Source: Tubiluchus corallicola (lineage: Eukaryota; Priapulida; Priapulimorpha; Priapulimorphida; Tubiluchidae). Taken from it: a stretch of 64,000 nt of DNA. The notes beneath the pieces are model-generated. The model had not been told where the DNA came from. It did not search any database and saw only the letters and a program-made list of their open reading frames with translations. Position numbers and translations under genes: made by a program. Of this stretch, positions 25,001 to 38,583 are shown piece by piece (the first letter of the stretch is position 1; each line of letters opens with the position of its first letter). Where the stretch lies: the NCBI GenBank assembly GCA_030141605.1, contig JAQGDQ010000614.1, forward strand, positions 1 through 64,000. The letters run 5' to 3'.

Positions 25001-26789
25001 AGCACATTTGCTTGGGCTGTCTTTCAGAGACTGCAGTGAAATTTACAACCGAAACGTGCACAATGTCTTGAAATAACAGCTGCAAATCTTTGTTTTTAAC
25101 ACCTATGAATTTCTGTGAGTGCACGAGAGTGACACTGTATTGTCAGTATGACTGGTGCCACATGCATTACATTGCATTTTTTTTTGTTTTTGTGTTTAAG
25201 TTTTTTCCTGCCAAGTGGCACTCGCAGCTTGTAACCTTTCCTAAGTTCTCAAATCCCATAACTTCTGGGGAAAAATGCTCCTTAATGTTGTATAAGTATG
25301 GGAGAATTTGTGCTGCAACAGTGCTGCTTTAGTCAACTATCATTTTCTTTCCTTTGAATTACACTTGTATTCCGCATTTTTGTACATTTTGTTTATTTTA
25401 TTAATGCATCTAGGTCAGGTTGCAGCATGAAGTTTTGATAGGGGTACGGTAGCTCCTAATTAATAATACAATATTTTTAGAGCATTGCCTTATGCAGTAA
25501 CAGCACAAGATATTTGTTGGCACATGTGTGCAATATTCATTAGCAGCAGCCCGTATCAATCGTCTCACGAGTACGGGTTAGATGAGCTCTGTCACCGCTG
25601 TGTATTCACAGCAACATTTGAAATGACTGTAGTCTGTGTATCCTGAAATGTTGAGAGCCACAATTATGCCGCAGGTCTGTTTTGATGTTTCGCTTTTGTG
25701 CTGTAAAATAGATTCTCGCAATTATTGTTTGCGAGAATTATGCACATGAGGTAATGTTTTAGTCTGATCTTAGGTATGTTTTACCCATTTCCTTAGTTTA
25801 ATAATGAGGAAGGGTATGTTTCTTCATTTATGTTTTGATTTCTGGGGATTGGTGCAGATTATCTGTGCAGAATTGGGAATCAGTTCCCAGCTTGCATGTG
25901 ACGCACTTGATTGTTTTTATTTGTGACATATAGAATGACTATATGAATAAGGAGTGACAGAGCTCATAGGCAATTGCTCTACAAGTTAGTGGCAGCGATT
26001 GAATTTGTTGTAATGTTCTTAAAAGTGAACTTTATTCAATAAAGCTGTCAACTGAATGTTTGGTTTTAGTTATTTTCGTTTTTTTGAAAGAAGTGCTTAT
26101 TCATGAACAACTATGATGTTTTACACCTGCACTATCAATTCACCAGTATGTATCATTGGCAAATGGCACAAATCCACAAAACGCCTACTATTCATGTGCT
26201 AATAAAATGAAATTAGGTGAATAATCTTATTCTTTCATCGTGATAAAGAGGTGTTAGCTTCTACTGCTGGCATGGGAAGAATCTGGTGATGTATCTCTTA
26301 AGCCAAAACTTGAACCTGCAACTTCTTGTTTACAAGTACATGTGGAACCGAAGACTGCTTAATTGGCATGGTATTTGCCTGGTATGCAAGAAGCCACATT
26401 TTTCAAATCCTAATTCAAGTACAAATTTTTGTATTATTTTTTTTTCAAGCATATTCTTTTCGAGGTGAAACTAACATTCAGTACACCGTGTTAATAACAA
26501 ATATATAAGCCAGAAACATAGTACAATATGAGCTAAATTATACATGTATTATTCTTATCATATTAAAGGTAATTTTTGTACACGTTTGCAAATAATAAGA
26601 ATGGACAATGTACATAAATCATTTTAGCAGTAATTAAATAAACTAAGTTCATTATATGCTAGTTGTAAAATAAATTGTAACCTATTTGCACTCTGAAACA
26701 GCACTTCTAATTAAAATAGACCTTAATTGCCAAAATGTACTTCACTAGTTTTGTGTGCTTCACACACAAAGTTTACTATAACACCACAG
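22032..26789. other. Convergent intergenic region / 3' UTRs
   Basis: Between the stop codon of the CCCH gene (+) and the stop codon of the helicase (-). I see no splice-bounded exon or recognisable protein here; open frames are short. If the poly(A) signal at 26038 is used, the CCCH transcript would have a ~4-kb 3' UTR. A/T-rich blocks occur near 24000-24070. Confidence 0.6.
26030..26044. terminator. Palindromic double poly(A) signal
   Basis: CTTTATTCAATAAAG reads AATAAA on + (26038-26043) and AATAAA on - (complement of 26031-26036), with only the central base unpaired. It lies between two convergent genes and could serve both: about 4.0 kb past the CCCH stop and about 750 bp past the helicase stop. 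A downstream GU-rich stretch is present on + (TGTTTGGTTTTAG near 26055). Use is inferred. Confidence 0.4.
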
Positions 26790-29700
26790 TCAATAGTTAT
26801 TAATGTCATCATCGAAGCCATCGTCCCAATGCAATGATCGATTCTGCCTTTTGTGGCGAAAATCCTGTTGGGGGCCTCTGCTTTTGTAGCTGTAACGGAA
26901 ATTTGTTTTGTGGCCTGGCTGTTTGAAGTCAAAGCTGTGTGATCGAAATTCTGATCTAATATGTGATTTTGGTGGTTGCATCCTTCTTGGCTGTTCAGGT
27001 CTAAAAATTGACGATAAAAAGCAGTGAAAGCATGTACAATAATTTATTTCAGTGTATTTACCATGACGCAATCTTGGCCGAACAACATCAATAATATCTT
27101 GTTGAGTATGATGAAGGTAACTGAATAATAATAACCCCTTGCAAAAGGCCTATGTGAGTACGACAAGTACTTTACAGCACGGTTAGCTGCATGCCAACTA
27201 CAATCATACTTATGCCATAACCTTTCAAATATCAAACGAGATCGACAGCTGATAATGTTTTATACACAGTTCCAAACACATGAATGCCAGAAAAATTGAA
27301 TTCTTGTAACTAAACTGCTAGTGTAGGGGCAATAATACATTGATGCGTTTCTTAAGACAAGGTTGTAGTTAACGGGGAAACAATTTTCTGGCAAAGCAAT
27401 CCACATATAAAAAGCCAGGAAGGGCCTGGATTCAAAAACGGCTGGTCTGCAGCTAGAAATGTCTAGGTAAAATTTTCAGCAACAGACCTAGAGAAAAAAC
27501 GTTGTAGAAAAGTCATAGCTAAGCAAAATAATAAAAATAGATGAAATACTGTACTAATATGCATTTTAGACAGAGCAGCACTGCAATGGCTAAAAATCGC
27601 ATTAAGCTTCGCCGACTTTGCTCTAAAGATGACAAACAGTCACATTAAATTCCATCTAATCGCAGAGCGTATGTTACAGGTTACACACTGGTATAAACAC
27701 AAATGCTATTATCAGAGACAAAGGCACTAGATCAATACATCTGATAAATCATTACAAAATTGGTAAATGCTAGTTATTAGTACAAAGGGTACAATACATT
27801 TAATTTAATTAGAGTACAATTTAATTAGTAAAAATTAAAGCAAAGGGTACAATTTAATTGGTAAAAATACTGTACCTGTATCTATAATCAAGGTAACCTC
27901 CAGGCAGAGATTGTTTCACAACAAGGGCTAGAGCAGCAGCCATTAGACGATGGCCGTTTTCGCCTTCCAAGTCCATCTAGGAAAAACAAAAGTAATACTT
28001 CAAATTCACCGCAATTAACTGCATAGACAATGGAGGCGTAAGCAACTAGACCCGATTAAAATGGAGCGGCAAATTTTGATAAATTTTATATATAAAATGT
28101 TATAGTCCTCTGCATACAAATGATACGTGAGTTTTATGTAGTGTATCTCAGTATGATTTAATATTGCATAAATAACAAGTATTTTAGTAAATTCAGTCAA
28201 TGTTATAAACTACACTTCATTGGGTCAATAAAAACATATCAATTATTATGATTCAATAATTCCACAGCTAGACTACCAATATCTTAAGTGCTGCTTAATG
28301 TTAGTTCAGTAGTGAACCCCAGTCGCAGTTCATCTCTGAGCTGCACAGATAATCATCCAAACAGGCAATCCTTGAAGTTAGTCTCTTCTTAACTTCTTAA
28401 GTTACTGACACATGAAAAATACACTAAATCCTAAAACACAGTGTTACCTGTTCTGCTGCATCCCGTGTATGCTTCAGCAAGTCCTCAGAAACATTATCAA
28501 GCTGGCTCACTGCAGACTTCACTGCTGTCTCTATTGTATTAGAAGAATCTGGCGGATTGATCTTCTCGAGTTTGACCATTCTCGAAATCTAAACAAAAAT
28601 AGGCTATATCAGTCCTCTGCATTTTCTCTAGGAATTAGTTTGCAGATAATGTAGATGTACTTGACAAACATTTGCACTTGAATGTCAGAGGTCAAAGGTC
28701 ACTAGATTCATAACTGGATGACCCTTCAGCCACTCTTTTACATGTTTGCATGGCTGCATAGATCCAGCAGCCTTAATCCCTTCGCCGGCAAGGGCGTATG
28801 CAAGTAATGCATCACAAATTTTATTACTTTTTGCAAATTTGATGATGATGATACGTAAGCTCAAAATCCCAAAAAGATTTACACGTACATTCGCTAAAAG
28901 AAAAACACACATTTTTTCATGCAGTTTTTAAAATTCAAAATGGCCCCACCATAAGGTGGTTACCATGACGATTCCTTTAGAATATATAGAATACAGAACT
29001 TATTTGTGCTGCATAAACAACAAAATGAAATTTATGTTGCTATGAATAAAAAAGAAATATGGTTGCGTGTAGTACAAATGACTGCCAAACAAGAGTGTCT
29101 GCCAAATGTTTTTACAAACTACTTTACTACGTTATATTTTATATCAGTAATAATGTATATACAGTTGAAAGGTCAACTCTTAGAACTCATTAATTTATTT
29201 GCCCATTCATTCAGTCTTTACATTCATTCAATTATCTATTAGGCCTATACTTTTATTTACTCATTTATGTTTGACATTTATTTGCTGAATAAAAGAGAGA
29301 CTAAATAATTTGGCGATGCCATCATTTGATGGCGTCATATATAGAAAATAACATTACAAAAACCATTGACTTCGAAGTGATTTTGAAAGATTTCTCATCT
29401 ATAGCTCATCTATGAAAATTATAGACAAATCCGATTACTTTGGAACTGGTTAATTCAGGTTTTTAATTTGTATCTGTACAAACAATGTAGCCATGCGTAA
29501 CTTGTATTTAACTTAGCTTGACTGTACCAACAGAAATGACTCATTGAAAGGTAGCAATATACCAAGACGTAAGATAAAAACCTCCTTAATTATCTTCCAG
29601 TCATATGGGGTTCCCTCGTGGATAAGGATAGCCAGTCCATCTCTGCCCGCTCTTCCAGTACGCCCAGATCTATGTATATAATAGTCGATGCCATTTGCTG

Positions 29701-32700
29701 GAGGCTCCACTAAGAGTAAAATGAACCTAGTTCAACTACTGCCATGTAAAAGTGACATTTTTTAAGTTTAACAAATGAAAAGCCATACAAATGTGATGCA
29801 CCAACATGAAGAAACAAAAATTTGGTCATAATCATTTAGTTCATCTTTGCCCATACAATTTTTCCTGAAATTTCAACTAGGTAGGGCTCAAGTTATATAT
29901 AAGCCTTACACCTTTCAGGACCATTGACTCGAAGCAATCAATTTGGATTTGAATTTTGACTAAGTCGCAGAAACAGCTCAACTGGCAACTCTATTTCTGC
30001 ATATTTTATTGTTAAATGTAAATTCATAGAGAAAAATAAATTACTAATCCAATCTATTCTAAGCTGCCAACAGTTCTGACAATTTGCATCAAAGTGAGTA
30101 GAATTTTCTAGAAATTTACCGAGGCAGACATGATTATAACTGCAAGTTATTTTTCAACATTAACTTTTCAAATTCAACTTCAATAATTTGTTCCTAGGTA
30201 AAAGTACTGGGTAGCTGAATTCATGTCATTTTGAAAAGACATATTGCGGTGCTATTTTGTGAAGATAGCTTTTAATGCATACTGGGTAGAAGCAGTTTAC
30301 TTTACCTTGAATAACCAAATCTACTTCTGGAATGTCGAGACCCCTTGCAGCAACATCAGTGGCCTGAAAAACACAAATGCTTAATTCTTTTCTTCACAGT
30401 CTATCCTAATTGCACACAACTTTTACATACTTGAAGACAGTAGCTGCAGGATTTATTTTTGCCTAGATTTCTAGAAATATAAATCGTCTGTTATTCATTT
30501 TTGACTGAACAATATATTTCACACACTTTGTGCCCATGACACGCAGAGTAACATATAGCTAACATAGCTATGATATACCGTAAGAATTTTGCACTTGCCA
30601 CACCGAAAATTTAGCAAAATTTTTTCACGTTGAAATTGTGAAAGGTCTGAGTGGAGAGCTTCTGCTGAAATTCCCATCCGCTTTAACTCAACAGCTGCTT
30701 GGCCTGTTTGCACTATATTAAAAAAAGTGCAGTAACATGACGAAAATAAATGTTTTCAGAGTGTAACATACCATTAAGACACAGATTTATGCTAAAAATG
30801 AACATTTAATTACAATAGTTTTTTTTGTATAAACATAATAATTGTGCTAGCTTCGTGTAACTAGGTTTTATAAAAAAAACTTATGTATGCAATCAACATT
30901 GTATTTTATGCTGAAAGGACAAAGGTTGTCTTAAAAATGTAAAATAAGCTTTATTACACTTATTGCTCTTTTCTATGTCGCCATACTAACTGTATACACT
31001 AACTAACTATTAAACAAGCTGCACAGCAAGTCACACAGGATGAAAAATAACATATATAACATAATATATTAACATATAAACGACTTACCCTTTGTTTTAA
31101 GAAATACAAGACATCTCTCTGGATTGTGCTGGGTGATCAAATCTGCAACAACTTTCAGGTGATCTGAATAAGGTGCTTTGATACACTATGTATAACAAAC
31201 AACAAAAACAAGATCTTTAATTTGATTTCAAGGTTTTATGAAGAGACCAAACAAGTGCTAAAAAAATTGTGTAAACACGTTTAGTAATACCTTATCTTTG
31301 ACAACATAAGTGGAATATTTTACATTAAAATGGTCACTAATAATCACTCAAATTATAGATTCAGAGATACATCAATGTACAAAAGAAATAATGTTGTATG
31401 GTTAGTTAAGTATCCGCTTAAAAAGATAAATAAACAACTATGTTATGATAACCACCTCGTCGAAGGTTTAGTCATATTTTCCATTATTCTTACAATTTTA
31501 ACCATATTCCACGTCTATAGTTTATATCTAACACTTAAGATTAATGAAGTGTTGCATTCGTTTCACTTTAATTGGTAAAAAAGTAAGTTTGCAAATGACA
31601 AATTAACAAGTTACCTGGTGTCGAATGGAAGCAGGTGACACAGACTCTGACTGGGCAACATTTACAAACACCGGATCATTCATAAATCTGAAAACAAGCA
31701 AGCATTTAACTTTTCAACTAGAAGCATGCAAGTTTTTAATTACAGGCTAGCCAGTAAGTTTTAATGTTTTTGTTGGTCAGTTGGGAATCAGCAATCAGAC
31801 TGTGTGAACTCAAAAGAACTCAAAACCATTTACATATTTACCACTACTGTTATCTTAATAGGCACTATACACAATATTTACCTGAGTGACTTGTTTTCTA
31901 CTTTAGTTTCACTGATGAGAACACAAGATCCATACCACACATGCACGCACACACGCACACACACAACAACAAAATTATCCTGCCAAAATTTAAAACTCGA
32001 AATACCTATGCGTGATTTCTTTAATATCATCCGGAATTGTAGCACTAAACAGCATCATCTGTTTTCCTCGTGGACTGTTTTGCAGGATTCCTTCGATTTG
32101 ATCTTTGAAGTTTGGCGTAAGCAGTTCATCGGCTTCATCCAAGCAAATGAACTGAACTTCGTTGATAAGCTAAGAAGGAACAAGTGTGAACAACAGTGGA
32201 ATCTCGGTAATACGATTTGGCTCATAATGAAATTCTCGGTAGTACGATGATTTTATTATGTGATTTATGTCCCCGCCAAGCTCATAATAAAACCTATGTA
32301 ATCAAGTACGGTTACTACGAAACTCGTTACCACGAAAACCCCATTTATACAATGTTTTCCCAAAGTCCTGCCAGTAAAATTTTAATACAAATAAACACTT
32401 TTAATACGATTTCTGATACGGACACTCTTCACCTATTGTCATGCTAACCACAGCTATGTTTTTTTACAACCATTATGCGTCATATCAGGTACAAATCAGT
32501 AATGACTAATATTAGCCCAGTATGTACACTGTTATATTTATTTAGTTATGTGTTCACTAATATGTTCAACTTATATTAAATAAGTCACACAGGTAAGGAA
32601 CAAGAAGAAAAGAAAGTTTCACAATGTTAAAATAATTTTAACATTTTGATAAACAATAGCTGCAGTGTGGTTGTCATGCAAACTGTAGCCATTGTTGCTA

Positions 32701-35700
32701 CATGCAGATATTGTTAAATAGCAGATAACATACAATACTATGGCGTTCAATGTGATCATTCAATCGTCCAGGTGTTGCACAAACAACATCAACACCACGT
32801 GCAATATCTCGCTCTTGTTTCAAGTAGGAAGCACCACCATACAAGGCAACACAGCGAACGCTTGGATCCAGCTCTTGAATGCTTCTGTAAATACAAAATT
32901 TGCAAATACAATGTATTAAGTCTTCCCTGGGAACCTTGGAACGTTTGCACAGAAGCTATAATACAGCATACCATGACAGCTCCCATCTCTATCATACTAC
33001 TAGTTGAACAGGCTTGTTTAACAATAGGCATGCAATTACATATAGTCATGTGGTAATCATTTTTGCTTCACCCAGATTAGCAGTTACAAGATAAAACTGT
33101 TAGATTACTGAACATACCAAACAAGTTTGTGAACGAATGTATAGATTTCATTAAAGTGAAAATCTTACTTCAGATTCTGGAAAAAATATACTAGATATTT
33201 GTTAAATTTTATGGAAGTTATATACTGGTACAGCAAGCACTCGCCTTCTATATATACAGTACTGGACTACTATTTGAATAGACCCACTAAACAGTTGGTG
33301 TACTGTATGATCATCATTTTTATTTGCCAATGTTCCAGTTAATGATAGTACCATTTCACGTTACAGAACAGAACAGATAGACACCGTTAAGCTGAAAAGA
33401 ATTACTATTAACGTTTGCAAAAAATCGCAGTTTGACAGCAGCAAAACATTACCCTTACAATAATCATTTGATACAATATCACACCTATGCCAAATTAATG
33501 AATATTCTATACTAATATAGTAAGCACTCACTTGTAAATCTGATTACACAACTCGCGTGTTGGAGAAACCACCAAAGCTCGTGGGCTTCTTGTTCTTGTT
33601 ACTCTTTGCCTAAAAATGAATCGAAAATAGCCAAATACAATGTTCAGTGATCTGGGCATAGCCTTGGCTTACTATAAAAAGTTATGTAATCTACTGAGCT
33701 AAGCAAAAACATTAAACAAAAAGTTTGAGAATACAAATTCAGATTTCTATAATCTAATGCCTAACAATTAATGAGGTGGAGTGATTTTAGCAACCAAATT
33801 AAGAACTATTCACTCCCTTGATACAATACAGTTCATTTAGCATACGTTAAAGGGAATATTAATAAGACAAGGTATTTCATGCTATTCTGTGATGTGTTAC
33901 TTCAAAATGAAAATTGAAGCTCGGAGAGAACTGAGAATTTTTTAACGTTCTGCATTTGAAGGTGCTCAAGCAGCCCAAAAGCTAGTTTTTATACCAATTT
34001 AAGCAGATTTTTAGAGAAAGTTTTAGTAAAATGGTTTTAGCACATCTTAAAAGCTATTTGATCTACATAAATATACATCATAAAATTTTCTGTTTGAGTT
34101 CGAGAAGAGTACAAAATATTTTCGTTCTTTATGCTACTTCACTTTCAAAATAGACTAAGTAAAATAATTCAAAAGAAACAGGATACGTACGTCTGTGAAA
34201 TCTTTTGCACAATAGGAATAGAGAAAGCCAAAGTCTTTCCACTTCCAGTTATTGCTCGCCCAATCACATCCCTAAAAATATTAAATTTTTTACTGACTCA
34301 CAGAATCTAGGGTAAAATGGGCTAACGTCGTACACTAGCTAATGTCAGATAAATGAACCTTTCTCGCTTTACTAAAAATAACAATATAATATAGACACTG
34401 TTTTTTCTCCTCTATTAATAAGGGAGAACTACTTTTACTATTTATACTACTTTGCTATTTTTAATAAAACCTGGAGCTTATAATTCGACATTAGTCAGTG
34501 TACAAATGTTAGCCCATTTTACCATTATTATTACATGACCACAATAAGCACTCACCAATGTATTAAATGGTTTTACAACTTATCTCAGTAAATGTAAATC
34601 TGAGGTACAAAAATGTTATCTTGCAGAGCCTTAATCATTACCTTCCTTCCAGTGTGTGTTTTAGTGTTTCATACTGTATTTCAAATGGTTTTGTATAGCC
34701 CAGCTCTTTCAATGAAGCCAACAAGTTTCTATTAAGTGGAAAGTCTGCAAACTCCACACTGAAATAAAACTCTCAAATTAACAAATTGGCACATTAAATA
34801 TAGACACAGTATTGACACTATATGATAAGTTGTCAATGGAACCAATGTTCTTCAGTTTGCAAATCAACGCTGTAGCCAAATTCATCACTCAAATTTGATG
34901 AACTGACAATTTTACAATTTTCGGTAACAGAAGAATTAAACATGCCAGAAAAGAGAGTAGAATGCCTATATAGGAAAAATGATATCTTGCACGAAAGTGC
35001 AAGAAATCCCAAATTAAAATACCAAAACAAACCAAGATTTCTTAAATTTTCATACTATCTTGGTGTTTGCTTGAGTAAGCAAAAAAGTAAGTAAATTACG
35101 GCTGCCTACAAAGTCGCATTAACAATTTTTTAAAATTACATGAATCAGGCAATTATGGCAAATATTTGGATAATCTGATAGATAAATTAAAATAATCTAT
35201 CTGAGGCATTTATGAAAGCCTATAAAGATGCATTTCCTGCTTTATGGCTGGCTAGTAAATATCACCTCTGCTAGCTGAAAAAACTTTTGCTGTGGAATCA
35301 AAACTGTATCAGCTGAACATTGATACTGACTCTACTAGAGGCTATTTAGGTCTGCCACTGAGTGCTGTAGTACGGTTTGCAGTGCGTCTTCATGTGGTGC
35401 ATTTATTGCATAAATGTGAAGTGCATTTATAAACTCATTATAAACTTAGGCACTTATTATAATCCTGAATTTATGATTATTTGTCACACATGATATGTGT
35501 GCTTAACTTTAAATTATTATTTCAAATTCAGGTGCTCTGCTTGTTTGATGAAAGTTTGTTCTGATCTGATAGTTTTATCATTATAAATTTTACAATGCCA
35601 CACTCACACATGTGTAAATTGTACAATTTTCAGTAAGCATAGTTGTTGAATGCATTTTTTTCTACAATGTGATTATGACAATGAAAATGGGAAACCTTGG

Positions 35701-36109
35701 AATATGTGTTAGGGATATATCCACTGCTTTTTGGCCTAATTTGGTAACTCTTGTGCCTGTTGTAAGCTTCAAATTATAGTTTAAATAGCAAAGATGTAAC
35801 AGCGCTATTGATGAATTCTTTGTTCTTAGCAACAGATTACTTTAGTTACCCATCTTCGTCCTGTTGTCCAGCAGATTCTGTACGGTGTTGTCTTTGCAAT
35901 TTTTCCAGTTGCACTTCAGCAGCCTCATCAGTAAATGACTCTTGGTCTCTGAAGGCTGTTTGATGTGTGTATGTAGCACAGTAACGTTGAGAGAAACCAG
36001 ACAAGTGAGGACTAAAGAAATCCCAAATAAAGCTGCCTGAAATAATACAATAAAGATTTCTTGATGTACAGAGTTTTCTTGACGATAAAAATTTTTGAAA
36101 GCAAAACAT
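26790..36109 (-). CDS. DEAD-box RNA helicase, DDX21/DDX50-like, probable mitochondrial form (14 exons, 597 aa)
   Basis: Exons in transcript order: 36109-35850, 34758-34642, 34271-34191, 33609-33532, 32884-32734, 32169-32006, 31687-31615, 31185-31089, 30712-30579, 30363-30306, 29709-29582, 28588-28448, 27976-27876, 27000-26790. All phases join and total 598 codons. Motifs: Q motif GYTKPFEIQ (107-115), Walker A AITGSGKT (132-139), PTREL (169-173), GG (195-196), TPGR (216-219), DEAD (240-243), SAT (271-273), RGLD in [24 protein letters not shown] (417-424). The core unwinds or remodels RNA using ATP. The core's closest resemblance, from memory, is to DDX21/DDX50 and the plant organellar RH9/RH53 group. 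Residues 1-50 have Arg, Ser and Phe but no acid before Asp31, and include FSQRYCATY, as in mitochondrial presequences. The C-tail (528-597) is basic and Arg/Gln-rich, ending in an acidic DDDINNY, with no GUCT domain seen. The first ATG could instead be an in-frame read-through of an acceptor at TTTCAG|GCAGC. Confidence 0.9.
28689..28701 (+). promoter_or_regulatory. Perfect DR1 nuclear-receptor half-site pair
   Basis: AGGTCAAAGGTCA is two AGGTCA half-sites separated by one base, the consensus for RXR, HNF4 and COUP-TF-type receptors. It lies in helicase intron 11 (28589-29581). Function is unproven. Confidence 0.35.
31936..31968. repeat. (AC)n microsatellite
   Basis: An ACAC/GCAC-interrupted CA repeat in helicase intron 6 between exons 32006-32169 and 31615-31687, close to the 5' splice site of that intron. 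Confidence 0.8.
32194..32425. mobile_element. Possible pogo/Tigger-like miniature element
   Basis: Begins CAGTGGAATCTCGGTAATACG and repeats CGGTAGTACGA, CGGTTACTACGAAACTCG and TTACCACGAAAACCCC, a vocabulary typical of termini of pogo/Tigger-type Tc1/mariner relatives. The right end and TA target duplication are not clear. It sits in helicase intron 5. Confidence 0.3.
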
Positions 36110-36390
36110 GGCTGTTATTCCTTGACAAAAAAATAATGTCGTGCAAACAGTGTAGTGACAAAAATATAACAGAACAGAATATTAGTTGGTTGAAGTTTGT
36201 CAATCTTGTGTGTTTCTCTCTCTTGTAATTTGGACTACATTAGTACTTTTCGCATTCTGGATATTTTTGTTCTAAATGAAATCAAACGTCTACTGAACTT
36301 TGCTGTGACAGTGAAATTATTATTTGTGGTTATTTCAACCCTTTAAATCTGGTATGGACTGATCCAGTTCTGCATAGTTCTTTAAACCTT

Positions 36391-38141
36391 TTGCTTGTAG
36401 AAATTAAACATGATAATCTTCTTACTCAACATGTGGATTTTCCTAGTAGAAACAAATTTTTTCTTGAACTTTTATTGTCAAACTGCTCTGATTGCCCGCC
36501 AAGTCTGGTCTTTCTTCTAGTGACCATGACACTATTACTTTCTTCTGTGGATTCAACTATTCATATCAGGTTAACTGCCCCTGGAGAGATTATAACAAAA
36601 CCTCTTTTCCGCAAATTAGAGATTATTCCGCTAATATTGACTAGTATAATATGTTCATTAATTTCGATGTAAATGGTTGTCGAACATTCTAAGATAAATA
36701 TAATAATGTGGTAAATACTTTCGTCCCTCTAAGAGGAATCTCTTCAAATTCTCGCAAATATGCTTGTGTCCCTTATTCTGCTATTATTCGAGCCAGAGTT
36801 AATAAGAGTCACTTCTGAAATTTGTGGTATATGACTTCTTTAAATAATGTGAAAGCCAAATATACAGAAGCTTCTCAGTGGTTGAAATAATCTACTCTTG
36901 ATATCAGAAAATGGTATAAAAAAGTAAGCTAGTACAATCAGAAAGAATTGGCAAAGATTTTTTTGTTATGGCAAATGCTTTTAAAACCTGTGAACTGTAC
37001 AAGCGGCATCAACAACAAGAGATCCTGCGCTATCGCATCTATTATACCGTTATACTGTCGTGATTAGGTGTTAAGCGAGTATACTAATAGAAACCCCATA
37101 TTTTTCCGTAAAATAATCGTCGATTAAGGATTTACACTTTACTGTGGTTGGTGCGGTAATCACCGTGGCAAGCAGATCATTCCATTCATTCACAATTCTC
37201 ACAGAAAATGAATATTTACGAATATCAAGATGTGACTGCTCTTTAAACAATTTTAAACCATGTCATCTAGTTTTAGAATCAATATCTACTATTGTTATAG
37301 TTCCTTTATACGAAGCTGTTGTTCTGCATTTTTTTTGGAATTTGCATCAGTTGTGAAAGGGCACTCAGCTTTGCAAGAACAAGATTCCTTCTCAAGACCA
37401 TGCAGATTCCAAACGAATCCAAACTTTTCATTGCCCCATTATTTATATGCCTGCATACTGTACCAAAAAGTGAAAAGAGAGTCATACATCAAATTAAATG
37501 TACTTCAAAACTACGCTTTACGACTAGTTCATGGCCATTCTTTGAAATCATCTCACAATACAAGTAAATATTCTGCCACCTCTTTAAAAAACTCCACGAA
37601 AATCCCGATACTAGAAGCCCACAGAGATTATCAAACTCTCCTGTTTCTCTATAAATATATCAACAATATCAATTCTCCTTTCAAAAACAATATGCCCCCA
37701 CTTCTTAAAAACCCCGGTATGAATAACAGAACACTAAATTTAAGAAACATTAGAACGAACAACCAATATGGAAAGAATTCCATTACTAAGCAAGCAATAC
37801 AACTTTGGAATTCATTACCGACATCACTAAAAACACAGCAGCTCTTTATCAATATTCAAGTCTAAATTAAAAAAAAACATTTAATGACTCGTTTTGAATA
37901 TCCGACATACGAACAAGATGATACTTACTCAAATCATAATTTCATTTTTCCTAGACCTTACTAAACTAGTTTATATTTTATTTTTGAATTATTAGTTGCA
38001 CTTATAGTTTAGCTTGCACCAGATGCATTTGCCCAGAACAGTGTATGTTTTTATATGAACTAACACTGATTGTCTGTCTTTTAATATGATGGTCAATGTT
38101 TTAAAATGGCAAATAAAGATTTTACCACTACTACTACCTAC
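36391..38141 (+). mobile_element. Broken non-LTR retrotransposon (LINE) remnant
   Basis: A frame at 36391 reads LLTQHVDFPSRNKFFLELLL, matching the end of the LINE endonuclease domain (VDFPTR...LDLVLS pattern). The reverse-transcriptase part is lost or shredded by stops. At 37404-37865 a frame reads VLQNYALRLVHGHS, FLYKYINNINSPF and ITKQAIQLWNSLPTSLKT, the usual LINE C-terminus. The 3' end has AATAAA at 38111 and a short (ACT)n tail at 38124-38141. CR1/Jockey-like in style; exact clade not assigned. Inactive. Confidence 0.75.
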
Positions 38142-38583
38142 ATTGTATAGTAGAACCAATACAATATTCGTTCGCATTTTTTGCTTCTCGAGTGACCCAC
38201 CCATGGAACTTACTCTCAGCTGATTTTTTAAATGCACAGTATATCAATAAATTTAAAGTGAATCTGAGCGTGGACAAAAGTTGAACTCTACGACGTTTAT
38301 ACCTTATACCTTTATACTTTTTCAACTACCCCATTATTTTGGCTATTTTTGAAACTTTAATTTTGGTAGTCATTGAGTAAGGAACCCATACTGGGTTATA
38401 GCATACATTCAATCTCTAAACAATCTTTTTTGTGGCGCTTGCACTTTAACTACAATGATTGTAATGATATATACACTAAATACACATACATAGAGCAAAA
38501 ACATGTAGAGCAAAAAACTAGGCATCTATAACTAAGGGTACACGTATCGTGCTGTAGAAAGATTCGGTATTTACAGACATGTT

